From CAWBUW01 sp963792075 (GTDB lineage: Bacteria; Chloroflexota; Anaerolineae; Anaerolineales; UBA4823): 64,000 nucleotides of DNA. This document shows, piece after piece, positions 8,187-17,911 of the stretch; position 1 is the stretch's first letter; every line of letters starts with the position of its first letter. A program made the position numbers and the translations under genes. The notes under the pieces were generated by a model. That model saw nothing but the letters and a program-made list of their open reading frames with translations, had not been told where the DNA came from and did not search any database. The stretch is from contig CAWBUW010000002.1 in assembly GCA_963792075.1 (NCBI GenBank), forward strand, positions 124,001-188,000, given 5' to 3'.

Positions 8187-9782
8187 ATGCTGATACAAAG
8201 GAATCAAAAGCAGGAGAACCAAACACGTCTGGTTTGGCTATTAATGGGTGTGGGGGTGACCGTCGTTTTGACGATGGCCTGCTCAATGGGTATTTTGCCT
8301 GCGGACGCGCCAATGTTCACCCCACCCAGTGAGCAAAATCCAACCCCTGTTCTGACTGTGCAGCCGCCGGAGCCTACCAGGGCTGTTGAAGCGACTAAGG
8401 CAGGCACCGGAACCGGGGGAATTTCACTGGATATTCCTCCCGCGCCGGAGGCCAGCCCGACCCAAAGCCCACCGGTCCTTTACTATACTCAGGCTGGAGA
8501 TACGCTGTCGGTAGTTGCCGTGCGTTTTGGAGTGGATCCGGCTGAAATCAAATCTCCAGATCCCCTGCAGATTGGGCCGCTTCTGCGCCCTAACCAGTTA
8601 TTGATTGTCCCCAACCGGTTAGTAAATACGACTTCCCCCCAGAAATTGCTGCCAGACAGCGAATTGGTTTTTTCGCCTTCAGCGTTAGATCTTGATATCG
8701 ATGCATTCGTTCAAGAACAGGGTGGGTACCTGAGCGGTTACAAGGAATGGTTGGGAATGACGGAATGGACCTCGGGAGCGAACGTTGTCTACCGGGTAGC
8801 TTTAGAAAATTCAATCAATCCACGCTTGTTGCTGGCTCTGTTGGAATATCAAAGCGGCTGGGTATCCGGGCAGCCGGGCAACCTGGCTATCCTCGATTAT
8901 CCGCTCGGAAAGATTGAAACGCAACGGGATGGACTCTACCAGCAGTTAGCCTGGGCAGTAAACCAGCTCTCCATTGGCTATTACGGTTGGCGGGAGGGCC
9001 GTCTGACGGAAATCCAGTTCTCAGATGGCGTGACTGCCCGCCTGGCGCCAGATCTGAATGCAGGGACAGTTGCCTTGCAGTATTATTTCGCCCAGGTTTA
9101 TGATACCCAAGGATGGGTGCAGGCGTTGGACCCCACCAACGGATTCCCGGCACTTTATGAACGCATGTTTGGCAGCCCTTGGGTTCGTGCGCTGCAAGTG
9201 GAACCGCTTTACCCACCCGACCTGGTGCAGCCGGATTTGATCCTGCCATTCTTCTTCGGGCAATTGTGGAGTTACACCGGTGGCCCGCACGGTGCCTGGG
9301 AACATGATGGCGCCATGGCTGCTTTGGATTTTGCACCAGCCGGAGACAAATCCGGCTGCCAGGATACCAATGCGTGGGTGTTGGCTGTTGCTCCAGGCCA
9401 GGTTGTGCGTTCTGATAATGGCGTTGTAGTGATTGATCTGGACGGGGATGGTTTTGAACAAACCGGTTGGGCGATGATGTACCTGCACGTTGCCACGGAG
9501 GGCCGGATTACCAATGGCACCTGGGTGGAAACGGGCGACTTGATCGGCAAGCCCTCTTGTGAAGGTGGCAAAGCTACTGGTACGCATGTTCATATTGCTC
9601 GTAAATACAATGGCGAGTGGATCGCTGCGGATGGACCTTTGCCTTTTATACTCGATGGTTGGATGGCCCATGCCGGCGGTGCGCCCTATCAAGGCTCCCT
9701 GACGCGTGACGGCACCACGGTGACTGCCAGCACGGTAGGCTCATTCGAATCACGCATTTTACGCTTGCGCAACCAACCGTGA
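8187..9782 (+). CDS. LysM-M23 lipoprotein, paralogue 2
   Basis: Same plan as the preceding gene: lipobox LTMAC near residue 32, low-complexity linker, LysM (YYTQAGDTLSVVAVRFGVDP), helical domain with INPRLLLALLEYQSGW, and M23-like domain (GGPHGAWEHDG, ALDFAPAG, YLHVAT, GTHVHIARKYNGEW). The His pair of the GTHxH motif and the first His-Asp are all present, so catalysis is possible. It starts 31 bases after the previous stop with GAGG upstream. Similarity to its neighbours along the whole length points to tandem duplication followed by divergence. Confidence 0.85.
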   Translation: MLIQRNQKQENQTRLVWLLMGVGVTVVLTMACSMGILPADAPMFTPPSEQNPTPVLTVQPPEPTRAVEATKAGTGTGGISLDIPPAPEASPTQSPPVLYYTQAGDTLSVVAVRFGVDPAEIKSPDPLQIGPLLRPNQLLIVPNRLVNTTSPQKLLPDSELVFSPSALDLDIDAFVQEQGGYLSGYKEWLGMTEWTSGANVVYRVALENSINPRLLLALLEYQSGWVSGQPGNLAILDYPLGKIETQRDGLYQQLAWAVNQLSIGYYGWREGRLTEIQFSDGVTARLAPDLNAGTVALQYYFAQVYDTQGWVQALDPTNGFPALYERMFGSPWVRALQVEPLYPPDLVQPDLILPFFFGQLWSYTGGPHGAWEHDGAMAALDFAPAGDKSGCQDTNAWVLAVAPGQVVRSDNGVVVIDLDGDGFEQTGWAMMYLHVATEGRITNGTWVETGDLIGKPSCEGGKATGTHVHIARKYNGEWIAADGPLPFILDGWMAHAGGAPYQGSLTRDGTTVTASTVGSFESRILRLRNQP

Positions 9783-9802
9783 TTTTGTTATGAATTATTT
9801 TA

Positions 9803-11452
9803 ATGGTTAGAAAATTGGTATCTCGGCGCGATTTCTTAAAAACGATGGGTGCGGCTTTGCTGGGAGGTGTTGTGGCAGGGTGTCTTCCATCTGCCTCAAA
9901 ACCTACCCCCGCGCCTACCTCTACCGCACTTCCCACGGCGACCAGCACTTCTCTGCCTGAGCCAACCAGGACCGTTACGCCAACTGCACCGCCGAGCCCC
10001 ACAGCCCAACCCACCCCACAGCCAGAAGCAGAGCCTACTGTAGCCGCACCAGACCAGGATGTGCTCACCGTGGATCAGAAACAGCGCCTGTACCAGGCTG
10101 CGATGGCTTATGAAGCGGATACTGAGGCAGAAGCAATCCGGGTCGCCCAGGGGCTGGCTTATGTACAGGGAGATGGTCACCCAGCAAGTATGTGCGGACC
10201 CCTTGCAGCCGCGATCTTGCGTGACGCTGGCCTGTTAAGCCCATACATCGATCTGCATGAGTTTTGGCTGTTGAACCCACGCGATCACCTGGATACACTG
10301 GAAAAGGTCTTCCCGCCCGATCGTTTCGAGTGGCAACGTTTTACAGAGTCCATCCAGACTTTTGATTTCAAGGCTTTTCCTCTGAAAGCGGGGGATTTTT
10401 TGTATCTTTACGCAGGCGATCCGGGCAGTTTTGAGCACATGCTTACTGTGTCCCGGGTAGATGAACAGGGCCGGGCATATTCTGTGACAAATTATGAGAC
10501 TGAAACCGGTTTTTATATCGGTGAACGGATGTTGTATGATCCGAATGATCCTGGCGTAGGCCAGTTCTATATCTGGACCGATCGGAAATATGCGAAAATC
10601 GGCTTGACCGGATTCGGCGGTTTTCTTCTGCTGCGTTTTGCTGTACCGGTGGTGCCACCGGATCCGCAAGCCGCAGAGCTGGCGCGGCAGATCGACCAGG
10701 TCCTGGCTGAGGCGGGAGGGGAATGGAAGATTTCGATCAAAGAAATTGACGGGGCGGAGCTGTATTCCCGGCGTAGCCTGGATCGGGTACATGTGGCTTC
10801 GGTGATTAAGCTGCCGATCGCCATCCTGTTCTTTAAATCGTTAGAGGCAGATGGCTTGACGGACATTGCGAAAGAGCTCGAAAAAGGGACAGCGGGACGA
10901 TCTTACCAGCAGTTGCTGCGAGCGATGCTGGTGGACTCTGAAGAAGATGCTACGGATATCCTCTTGAATGAAATCCGTCTCAACCATGTAGATGTGCAAA
11001 AGACACTGGCTGGTTGGGGCCTGGGGGGGATTGACCTGGATTTACGCCGGTCAACGGTGTATACATTGGTACAGATGGCTGAGAAGCTGTACCTGGGAAA
11101 GCTGCTGGGGAAAGAAGCTAACGAGATGCTGTTAACCTTGTTGGAGACTTATACCCCCAATGACGATCTGCGCCTGGGGGTAATCCGCAAACTCTTGCCA
11201 GCCGGGTACCATTTCTATAACAAGCGCGGCACAATCACACAGGGGCTTCTGGTTGTGGCCGACCTGGCATTCCTGACTCTCCCCACGCCTGGAGGAGATC
11301 GAGCGTACTGCCTGGGGGTCTTTGGTTACCAGGGATTACAGGCCACGACTTATGAGAAACTGGATGCGGCGATTGCCCGCATTGCCCGAGTATTTTGGGA
11401 TTTTACGCAGGCAACACCGCTTTCACTTGGGCGATGGAGGCGGCAGGCATGA
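9803..11452 (+). CDS. Tat-exported lipoprotein with Cys/His hydrolase-like and class A beta-lactamase-like domains
   Basis: The N-terminus carries a twin-arginine motif (SRRDFLK) and lipobox VVAGC, then a 60-residue Pro/Thr linker. Residues about 120-270 contain ASMCGPLAAAILRDAGL and FEHMLTVSRV, a Cys/His arrangement like C39 or NlpC-type folds. Residues about 290-535 look like a class A beta-lactamase or PBP-like serine hydrolase: SxxK in HVASVIKLPI, an SEED in place of SDN, and NKRGT in place of KTG. The E166 loop is not evident, so hydrolysis of beta-lactams is doubtful; a peptidoglycan-binding or carboxypeptidase role is more likely. It lies between LysM-M23 paralogues 2 and 3 and overlaps the latter by ATGA. 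No clear ribosome binding site is seen. Confidence 0.75.
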   Translation: MVRKLVSRRDFLKTMGAALLGGVVAGCLPSASKPTPAPTSTALPTATSTSLPEPTRTVTPTAPPSPTAQPTPQPEAEPTVAAPDQDVLTVDQKQRLYQAAMAYEADTEAEAIRVAQGLAYVQGDGHPASMCGPLAAAILRDAGLLSPYIDLHEFWLLNPRDHLDTLEKVFPPDRFEWQRFTESIQTFDFKAFPLKAGDFLYLYAGDPGSFEHMLTVSRVDEQGRAYSVTNYETETGFYIGERMLYDPNDPGVGQFYIWTDRKYAKIGLTGFGGFLLLRFAVPVVPPDPQAAELARQIDQVLAEAGGEWKISIKEIDGAELYSRRSLDRVHVASVIKLPIAILFFKSLEADGLTDIAKELEKGTAGRSYQQLLRAMLVDSEEDATDILLNEIRLNHVDVQKTLAGWGLGGIDLDLRRSTVYTLVQMAEKLYLGKLLGKEANEMLLTLLETYTPNDDLRLGVIRKLLPAGYHFYNKRGTITQGLLVVADLAFLTLPTPGGDRAYCLGVFGYQGLQATTYEKLDAAIARIARVFWDFTQATPLSLGRWRRQA

Positions 11453-12924
11453 AGAGGCGTTGGGTGATGTTTGTGTTATGGGTAGCGTTTGTGGCTGGGG
11501 CGTGCCAACCAGGAATGCAATCTACACTGGTTAGCCCGGATGCCCAACCCATCGCCACTGCGGTTCAGGAATCCACAAATTTGCCTACCCCAACCCCTGA
11601 ACGCCCCCGTTATGCGCCGGGCGAACTGGTGGATTATGTCGCCCAAACCGGGGATACGCTGGAGGCGCTGGCAGTGCATTTTAATACCAGTGAGGCTGAA
11701 ATTCTGAAGGCCAATCCCATTATCCCCTCTGCTGTGACCACCATGCCGCCTGGCATGCCGATGAAGATCCCGATTTACTATGCCCCTTTCTGGGGGCCAA
11801 CTTACCAGATCCTGCCCGATAGTTTATATGTCAATGGCCCTGCACAGGTAGGGTTCGATATTGCGGGTTTTGTAGCCGGCCAACCAGGGTGGTTAAGCCG
11901 GCACCAGGAGTATGCCGCGGGGGATAACCGCAGTGGGGCAGATGTCGTTCGTTTGGTGGCTCAGAATTACAGTGTCAGCCCGCGCTTGCTGCTTGCCCTC
12001 TTGGAATTTCAAGGAGGCGCGCTTACCCAGCCAGCCCCTCCTGGCGGAAGCGTGGATTATGTGCTGGGGAAAAATGAACCGCGCTACCGGGGGCTGTATT
12101 TACAGTTGGTATGGGCCGCGAACGCATTGAATAATGCTTATTACCAGTGGCGAATCGGGAAATTGGTCACATTTGAGCACCTGGATGGCCGGTTGGAACG
12201 GCCAGACCCCTGGCAAAATGCTGGCAGCGTGGCGCTCCAGGTATATTTCTCCCACATCTACACGGGCGAGGCTTACCTGCAAGCAGTCCGTGAAGATGGG
12301 CTGGCACGCACCTACGCTCAGTTGTTCGGCGACCCATGGTTGAACCTTACCAACCATATCCCGGGCAGCCTGGAACAACCCCTGCTGCGTTTGCCATTTG
12401 AACCTGGCAAAGCCTGGGCTTTTACCGGGGGACCTCATACAGGTTGGGGGGATGGCGAGCCGTTGGCCGCATTGGATTTTGCCCCTGGTGCGGAGATAGG
12501 CGGATGTACACCCTCGGATGAGTGGATAACGGCTATGGCGCCTGGCCTGGTCACCCGCTCTGATCCGGGTGCGGTGATTCTGGACCTGGATATGGATGGT
12601 GATGAACGGACGGGCTGGGTAATTTTTTATTTTCATGTACGTACGGAGGAACGTGTTCAGGTGGGGAAAAAATTACAGACCGGTGATCCGATTGGACACC
12701 CTTCCTGTGAGGGAGGGCGGGCAACTGGTACCCACGTACACGTCGCACGATTGTATAATGGGGAATGGATCCCTGCTGCGGGGCCATTGGCATTTAACCT
12801 GGATGGTTGGGTGGCGTTTAACGGTGTTCGTCCATACCTGGGGACCCTGAAGCGCAGCACGCGGGTGGTCACAGCTTGTGATTGCTCAGACCAGTACAGT
12901 CGCATTGAATCTGAAAGACCTTGA
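11449..12924 (+). CDS. LysM-M23 lipoprotein, paralogue 3
   Basis: Third copy of the family: signal MKRRWVMFVLWVAFVAGAC with a lipobox, linker, LysM (YVAQTGDTLEALAVHFNTSE), helical domain with VSPRLLLALLEFQGGA, and M23-like domain (GGPHTGWGDGEPL, ALDFAPG, YFHVRTE, GTHVHVARLYNGEW). In the helical motif EYQSGW has become EFQGGA. The ATG at 11449 overlaps the previous stop (ATGA) and has GGAGG upstream, so translation is probably coupled. The upstream in-frame start at 11395 lies inside the previous gene and is rejected. Confidence 0.85.
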   Translation: MKRRWVMFVLWVAFVAGACQPGMQSTLVSPDAQPIATAVQESTNLPTPTPERPRYAPGELVDYVAQTGDTLEALAVHFNTSEAEILKANPIIPSAVTTMPPGMPMKIPIYYAPFWGPTYQILPDSLYVNGPAQVGFDIAGFVAGQPGWLSRHQEYAAGDNRSGADVVRLVAQNYSVSPRLLLALLEFQGGALTQPAPPGGSVDYVLGKNEPRYRGLYLQLVWAANALNNAYYQWRIGKLVTFEHLDGRLERPDPWQNAGSVALQVYFSHIYTGEAYLQAVREDGLARTYAQLFGDPWLNLTNHIPGSLEQPLLRLPFEPGKAWAFTGGPHTGWGDGEPLAALDFAPGAEIGGCTPSDEWITAMAPGLVTRSDPGAVILDLDMDGDERTGWVIFYFHVRTEERVQVGKKLQTGDPIGHPSCEGGRATGTHVHVARLYNGEWIPAAGPLAFNLDGWVAFNGVRPYLGTLKRSTRVVTACDCSDQYSRIESERP

Positions 12925-12926
12925 TC

Positions 12927-13949
12927 ATGTCAATTTTACCTGTCCCGCGGTATTTGTATATCGGCAGCCTCAGCCGAGACTATTTCATCTTGCCAGATGG
13001 GAAAGCAGTGCTGGATACGCCCGGCGGGAACCTGATCTACGCCGCGGTGGGGCAAATGGTTTGGGAGCCAGATTCATCCCCTGGGCTGGTTGCACGGGTT
13101 GGGGAAGATTACCCTCTTGAATGGCTGTCAGATTTTCAGCAGCGTGGGTTGGATACTCGGGGTGTAAAAGTGCTGCCTGAGCCAATTGATTTGCGGTCTT
13201 TTTATGTCTACTCGAATCGAACCACCCGCCTGATCGAAGATCCGGTGATCCATTTTTCCCGGCTGGGTATCCCATTCCCAAAAGCGCTTTTAGGTTACCG
13301 CGTACAAAAACCTACGCTGGACAGCCGTACGCAGTTGCAGCCCATTTCGCTGCGCCAGGCAGACCTTCCGGCAGATTACCTGGATGCCGGCGTGGTGCAT
13401 CTTTGCCCCTTGGATTACCTGACGCATACGCTCATGCCGGCCGTGCTGCGCCAGGCCGGCTTTACGACGGTGACTTTGGACCCCTCGCCTGGAACGATGA
13501 ATCCAATTTTTTGGGATCAGATCCCGGCTTTGGTGACCGGCCTGACTGCTTTCTTGCCTTCTGAAGATGAAGTGCGGGCCTTGTTCCACGGCCGCAGTAG
13601 CGATCTGTGGGAAATGATACAAGCATTAGGCGGGTATGGCTGTGAATTTGTTGTTGTAAAACGAGGCGAGAACGGGCAATTGCTCTATGATGCGGTTTCT
13701 AAAAATCGCTATGAGATCCCTTCCTATCCTTCCCGCCTTACAAATCCAACGGGTGCAGGAGATGCTTTTTGCGGAGGGCTTCTGGCTGGCTATCGTCGCA
13801 CTTTTGATCCACTACAAGCAGTGATATATGGTAGCATCTCCGCATCCTTGGTCGTAGAAGGCACGGGGCCATTTTTTGCTCTGGATGCTTTGCCGGGTTT
13901 AGCCCAGGCCAGGCTGGAAGCATTGCGTGAAGTAGTCAGAAAGGTTTAA
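12927..13949 (+). CDS. PfkB-family carbohydrate/nucleoside kinase
   Basis: About 340 residues of ribokinase fold. The N-terminus has GGNLIYAAVG (substrate-binding GG region) and the C-terminus the anion-hole/catalytic signature NPTGAGDAFCGG, where Asp is the catalytic base. The sugar or nucleoside substrate cannot be told from sequence. ATG 12927 is preferred to TTG 12921. It lies only two bases after the lipoprotein stop and four bases before the M20 peptidase, so it is probably in the same transcript. A role in salvage of sugars released from cell wall is possible but unproven. Confidence 0.88.
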   Translation: MSILPVPRYLYIGSLSRDYFILPDGKAVLDTPGGNLIYAAVGQMVWEPDSSPGLVARVGEDYPLEWLSDFQQRGLDTRGVKVLPEPIDLRSFYVYSNRTTRLIEDPVIHFSRLGIPFPKALLGYRVQKPTLDSRTQLQPISLRQADLPADYLDAGVVHLCPLDYLTHTLMPAVLRQAGFTTVTLDPSPGTMNPIFWDQIPALVTGLTAFLPSEDEVRALFHGRSSDLWEMIQALGGYGCEFVVVKRGENGQLLYDAVSKNRYEIPSYPSRLTNPTGAGDAFCGGLLAGYRRTFDPLQAVIYGSISASLVVEGTGPFFALDALPGLAQARLEALREVVRKV

Positions 13950-13953
13950 TCTT

Positions 13954-15066
13954 ATGTTGGATGGACTGGAGCAGATTGCAAGCCGGGTGCTGGACCTGGC
14001 CGTCATTGTTCAGCAAATACCGGCGCCCACCTTCGCGGAACAGGCGCGTTTAGCTTATATACAGCAGCAGATGAAGGACGAAGGGCTCCTGGATGTTGGT
14101 TCGGACGGGGTTGACAATGTGTTTGGCCGCCTTCCGGGTAGCGGCCTGGCAGCGCCCTTGATCGTCAGTGCACATGCGGATACTGTCTTCCCAGCCGGAA
14201 CGCCGCTGGTTTTGACACGCGAGGAAGGCAAATTGTCTGGCCCTGGGATTGGTGATAATTCCCTGGGCGTGGCGGGATTGTTTGGCCTGGTGTGGATGTT
14301 GCGCCAGGCCGGTGAGCAGCCTGGGGACCTCTGGTTAATAGCCAATGTGGGAGAGGAAGGCTTAGGCGATTTGTGCGGAATGCGGGCGGTTGTAGAGCGG
14401 TTCGGCCGCGCTGTGAGCGGATATCTGGTGTTAGAAGGAATGTCCTTAGGGCAGGTATATCACCGGGGGTTGGGAGTCCAGCGCTACCGTCTTGTGGTGC
14501 AGACACCGGGGGGCCACTCCTGGGTCAATTATGGCTCGCCCTCCGCAGTCCATCACCTGGCCAGGTTAATCACCCGCCTGGAAGCGCTTTCTGTGCCCGG
14601 CCAGCCGCGCAGTTCGCTGAATGTGGGGGTGGTTGCCGGCGGAACGAGTGTCAATACGATTGCAGCGGAAGCGCATCTGGAGTTGGATTTACGATCGGAA
14701 GATGTCACCACACTGCAAGGCCTGGCCAGGCAGGTGGAGGGTTTGGTTCACGAAACGAACCTGCCGCAAGATAATATTTCCTGTACAGCCGAAATAATCG
14801 GCCAGCGTCCGGCTGGAGGCATGCCTGCGGATCATCCCCTGGTAAGCCTGGCTGTACGCTGCCTTGAAGAACAGGGCTTGCAGGCAGTGCTGGGGAATGG
14901 TTCTACGGATGCGAACATCCCGCTCAGCCTGGGAATGCCCGCGGTTTGTGTGGGGCTGACGTCGGGCGGTGGGGCCCACACACGAGGAGAATATATCCTG
15001 ACCACTCCGCTTGTACGCGGTCTGGCGCAGATCCGGGCTCTGGCGCAGGGGGCGTTGCGCTTATAG
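13954..15066 (+). CDS. M20-family metallopeptidase (di-/tripeptidase or deacylase)
   Basis: A 370-residue M20 enzyme. Metal ligands and catalytic residues are visible: SAHADTVFP (His, Asp), GIGDNSLGVAGL (bridging Asp), NVGEEGLGD (catalytic Glu-Glu), the dimerisation-domain motif PGGHSWVNYG, and the last ligand in GGGAHTRGEYI. Such enzymes hydrolyse dipeptides, tripeptides or N-acyl amino acids in the cytoplasm; no signal peptide is seen. It lies four bases behind the PfkB kinase. Its stop overlaps the stop of the convergent acyl-CoA synthetase by six bases. Confidence 0.9.
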   Translation: MLDGLEQIASRVLDLAVIVQQIPAPTFAEQARLAYIQQQMKDEGLLDVGSDGVDNVFGRLPGSGLAAPLIVSAHADTVFPAGTPLVLTREEGKLSGPGIGDNSLGVAGLFGLVWMLRQAGEQPGDLWLIANVGEEGLGDLCGMRAVVERFGRAVSGYLVLEGMSLGQVYHRGLGVQRYRLVVQTPGGHSWVNYGSPSAVHHLARLITRLEALSVPGQPRSSLNVGVVAGGTSVNTIAAEAHLELDLRSEDVTTLQGLARQVEGLVHETNLPQDNISCTAEIIGQRPAGGMPADHPLVSLAVRCLEEQGLQAVLGNGSTDANIPLSLGMPAVCVGLTSGGGAHTRGEYILTTPLVRGLAQIRALAQGALRL

Positions 15067-17184
15067 CCGGGCTTTCACATCCAGGCGGAGGCGCGTATCC
15101 AGCGCGACCACACCCTGCCCGGTTTCCATGACTCGCAGCGGGTTGATTTCCATTTCCACCAGCTCGGGAAAATCCGCGGCAAGCTGCGCCAGGCGCAATA
15201 AGGCGATGCGGACCGCCTCGCGATCAACAGGGCGCAGGTTGCGGAAACCGCGCAGTTTTCGCCCTGCCCAGGTGCTTTCCAGCATATTTTCAGCTTCTTC
15301 TTCTGTCAGCGGCGCCAGGCCAAAGGCAACATCCTTTAACCCTTCTACCTCCACACCCCCTGAACCAAACATCGCTAATGCGCCAAATTGGCTGTCTTGA
15401 ACGGCGCCAATAATCACGTCCTGCCCGTCCAGGAGCATGGGCTGGATCAGCATGCCTGAGATGCGCGCAGCCGGATTGTGCCGCTGGACATTCTCCATGA
15501 TCTCTGCGTAGCCGTGCAGGATGGCCTCCTCACCGAGCAGGTTCAAGCGCACCCCGCCGATATCGGATTTGTGAGGGATGTCAGGGGACACAATTTTGAG
15601 CGCAAAAGTCGCGCCGGGTGAGCCCATTGCCTGGCTGGTATGCACGGCCTCCTGGGCCGATTGAACGATCTGCTGAGGTAGGGTGGGAATTTCGTAGGCC
15701 TGTAATATTTGCCCGGTCATCTCTTGAGGCAGCCAACCGGAGGCCTCCTGGCTTGCCAGGAGCTGGCGCACACGTTCCGTCTTGACACTGCTGCTGGTCA
15801 CAGGCGCGGCCTGCGCGCGCAGCAGGTATTCCGCGCGTTGGGCCAGGATGGCCAGGGCTGATGCCGCCCGTTCGGGGAAACGATATTCAGGAACGTGCGC
15901 CGCGCGGAAATGTTCCACAGCTTCCTGGATCAAGCGTTCACCCATTAAAGCGATTATCACCGGCTTCTCGGCGTGATGGATGATGGGGATCAAAGTCTTG
16001 GCTACGGCGCCGGCTGTGTACATGGGCGGCGGTGGCAAGATCACCAGTACTCCGTGTACTCCTGGGTCGGCCAGGAGCAAGTTCAGGCAGGCCGCATATT
16101 GTTCGGGGCTGGCCGAAGCGAGCATGTCTACCGGGTTGTGCAGGCTGGCGGCCGGGGGAAGAACCTCTCGCAGGGCGTTCTGTGTGCTTTCCGCCAGCTC
16201 GGCCATGCGCATGCCGTTCCCCTCCACTGCATCCGCGGCTGTGACGCCCGGCCCCCCCGCATTGGTAAGCACAGCGATCGAGCGGCCTTTGAGCGGTGGG
16301 CACCAGGCCAGCGCACGCGCCCAATCGAATAATTCCTCGCTGGTCTCGGCGCGGATGACGCCCGCCCGGCGAAAAGCAGCGTTATAAGCGTTTTCTTGCC
16401 CGGCGAGCGCGCCGGTATGTGAAGTGACTGCGCGTTGCCCGCTGGCAAAACGGCCCACCTTTAAAGCCACAACAGGTTTTTGTAGGGTTACTTGCTGTGC
16501 TTCGTTGACAAAACGCCGCCCGTTGCTGACCCCTTCCAGGTAGAGCGTGATCACGTGGGTGTAGGTGTCTGCTGCCACCGGAGCGAGCAAATCGGTTTCG
16601 TTCAAGTCAACCTGGTTCCCTAAAGAGACCAGGCGGGAAAGCCCAAAACCCTGGCCGCGTGCCCAATCGATCACTGCGGCGCAGATTGCGCCTGAATGCG
16701 AAATAAAGGCGACGTCTCCTGGTAATGGCCCAGGCGGAGACAGGAAAGTTGTATCCAGGGGCAGGTGGGTATCCAGCAGGCCAATACAGTTGGGGCCCAG
16801 CAGACGGATGCCCGCCTCTCGGGCAATTTTGGCGCATTGAGCCTCTAACTCTGCTCCAGTGGATCCGGTTTCGCGAAAGCCGCCGGAAGCAATGATCACC
16901 GCGTGGATGCCGCGCTGCCCACATTCGCGCAGCAACTCGGGGACTGCGGGGGCGGGGATGAGCAACACCGCCAGGTCTACCGGGTCAGGCACCTCCAAGA
17001 GGCTGTGGAACATGGGCTGCCCCAGCAGGATGCCCCCTTTGGGGTTGACGAAGTATACCGCCCCCCGGTAGTTGCTTTGGACCAGGTTGCGGGAGATGCC
17101 ATATCCCAGTTTATTCGGATCTTGTGAGGCGCCGACAACAACAATACCGCGGGGAGAAAAGAAGAGCTCGAGGGGATTCGTCAC
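15061..17184 (-). CDS. ADP-forming acetate/acyl-CoA ligase, fused alpha-beta form
   Basis: The 707-residue protein carries in order a CoA-binding Rossmann domain (GIVVVGASQDPNKLGYGISR), a succinyl-CoA-ligase-like domain with HSGAICAAVIDWARGQGFGL, the phosphohistidine segment SHTGALAGQ and a C-terminal ATP-grasp domain (HKSDIGGVRLNL, LIQPMLLDGQDVIIG, EINPLRVM). The enzyme makes ATP from ADP while converting acyl-CoA to the acid, the usual last step of acetate or amino-acid fermentation in anaerobes. Start is GTG with AGGAG six bases upstream. It is a single-gene unit between convergent and divergent neighbours. Confidence 0.92.
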   Translation of the reverse strand: MTNPLELFFSPRGIVVVGASQDPNKLGYGISRNLVQSNYRGAVYFVNPKGGILLGQPMFHSLLEVPDPVDLAVLLIPAPAVPELLRECGQRGIHAVIIASGGFRETGSTGAELEAQCAKIAREAGIRLLGPNCIGLLDTHLPLDTTFLSPPGPLPGDVAFISHSGAICAAVIDWARGQGFGLSRLVSLGNQVDLNETDLLAPVAADTYTHVITLYLEGVSNGRRFVNEAQQVTLQKPVVALKVGRFASGQRAVTSHTGALAGQENAYNAAFRRAGVIRAETSEELFDWARALAWCPPLKGRSIAVLTNAGGPGVTAADAVEGNGMRMAELAESTQNALREVLPPAASLHNPVDMLASASPEQYAACLNLLLADPGVHGVLVILPPPPMYTAGAVAKTLIPIIHHAEKPVIIALMGERLIQEAVEHFRAAHVPEYRFPERAASALAILAQRAEYLLRAQAAPVTSSSVKTERVRQLLASQEASGWLPQEMTGQILQAYEIPTLPQQIVQSAQEAVHTSQAMGSPGATFALKIVSPDIPHKSDIGGVRLNLLGEEAILHGYAEIMENVQRHNPAARISGMLIQPMLLDGQDVIIGAVQDSQFGALAMFGSGGVEVEGLKDVAFGLAPLTEEEAENMLESTWAGRKLRGFRNLRPVDREAVRIALLRLAQLAADFPELVEMEINPLRVMETGQGVVALDTRLRLDVKARL

Positions 17185-17234
17185 AGTAACTCCTAACCTT
17201 TTGGGCCGAGAATAAGTTATACTTTACTCGAATC

Positions 17235-17243
17235 TGGTAAAAT
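17235..17243 (+). promoter_or_regulatory. Extended -10 promoter of the first ECF sigma gene
   Basis: TGG-TAAAAT (TG at 17235-17236, TAAAAT at 17238-17243) within CTGGTAAAAT. The same ten bases precede the second ECF sigma gene at 44667-44676. No convincing -35 is seen here. Confidence 0.4.
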
Positions 17244-17272
17244 CTGCAACTTTAATGGCGAGGAATCATCTA

Positions 17273-17911
17273 ATGGATAAGAATGGGCCATTGGAAGCCA
17301 ATAACCTTCCAACTCCGATCATCTCCCTGGAGGCTCTCAAGGCCGGGGACCGGGCAGCGTTTACGCAACTTGTGGAGGCTTATTCTGGCAAACTTTATCG
17401 GCTTGGGTTGAAGCTGCTGCAAAACCCACAGGATGCTGAGGATGTGTTGCAGGAGACTTTCATCAAAGCTTTCCGGCACATCAAAAATTTTGATGGACGT
17501 TCCAACGTATCTACCTGGCTTTACCGGATTGCAACCAACGAGGCCTTGATGCAGCTCCGCCGCAAACATCCGGAGACGGTGTCGATCGAAGAACCCGCGC
17601 AGGATGGCGATGAGCAGCAAGAACCCTTGCAGATTGTGGATTGGTGCTGCCTGCCAGAACAGGAACTACTTACCGGCGAGGGCCGGCGCAGATTGGATGA
17701 GGCTGTGGAGCATCTGCCGACTACTTTGAAAACGGTTTTTCTGCTGCGAGATATCGAAGATTTATCCACCGCGGAAACGGCAGAAGTCCTGGGACTGACG
17801 GAGACTGCTGTGAAAACCCGCTTGTCCAGGGCAAGGCTGCGTCTGCGAGAAGAGTTATCGGTTTATTATGGAGAAAAGCTGGAGAGGAAAATCTATGGCG
17901 CACGATCATGA
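17273..17911 (+). CDS. ECF-type RNA polymerase sigma factor
   Basis: About 212 residues with sigma region 2 (YRLGLKLLQNPQDAEDVLQE, then FIKAFRHIKNFDG and STWLYRIATNEALMQLRR) and region 4 (LPTTLKTVFLLRDIEDLSTA, then ETAEVLGLTETAVKTRLSRA). Regions 1.1 and 3 are absent, as in ECF factors. ATG 17273 is chosen because GAGG lies just upstream; the ATG at 17255 is too near for that site. Its end overlaps the anti-sigma gene by 17 bases, the usual arrangement. It may drive the downstream redox genes. Confidence 0.9.
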   Translation: MDKNGPLEANNLPTPIISLEALKAGDRAAFTQLVEAYSGKLYRLGLKLLQNPQDAEDVLQETFIKAFRHIKNFDGRSNVSTWLYRIATNEALMQLRRKHPETVSIEEPAQDGDEQQEPLQIVDWCCLPEQELLTGEGRRRLDEAVEHLPTTLKTVFLLRDIEDLSTAETAEVLGLTETAVKTRLSRARLRLREELSVYYGEKLERKIYGARS

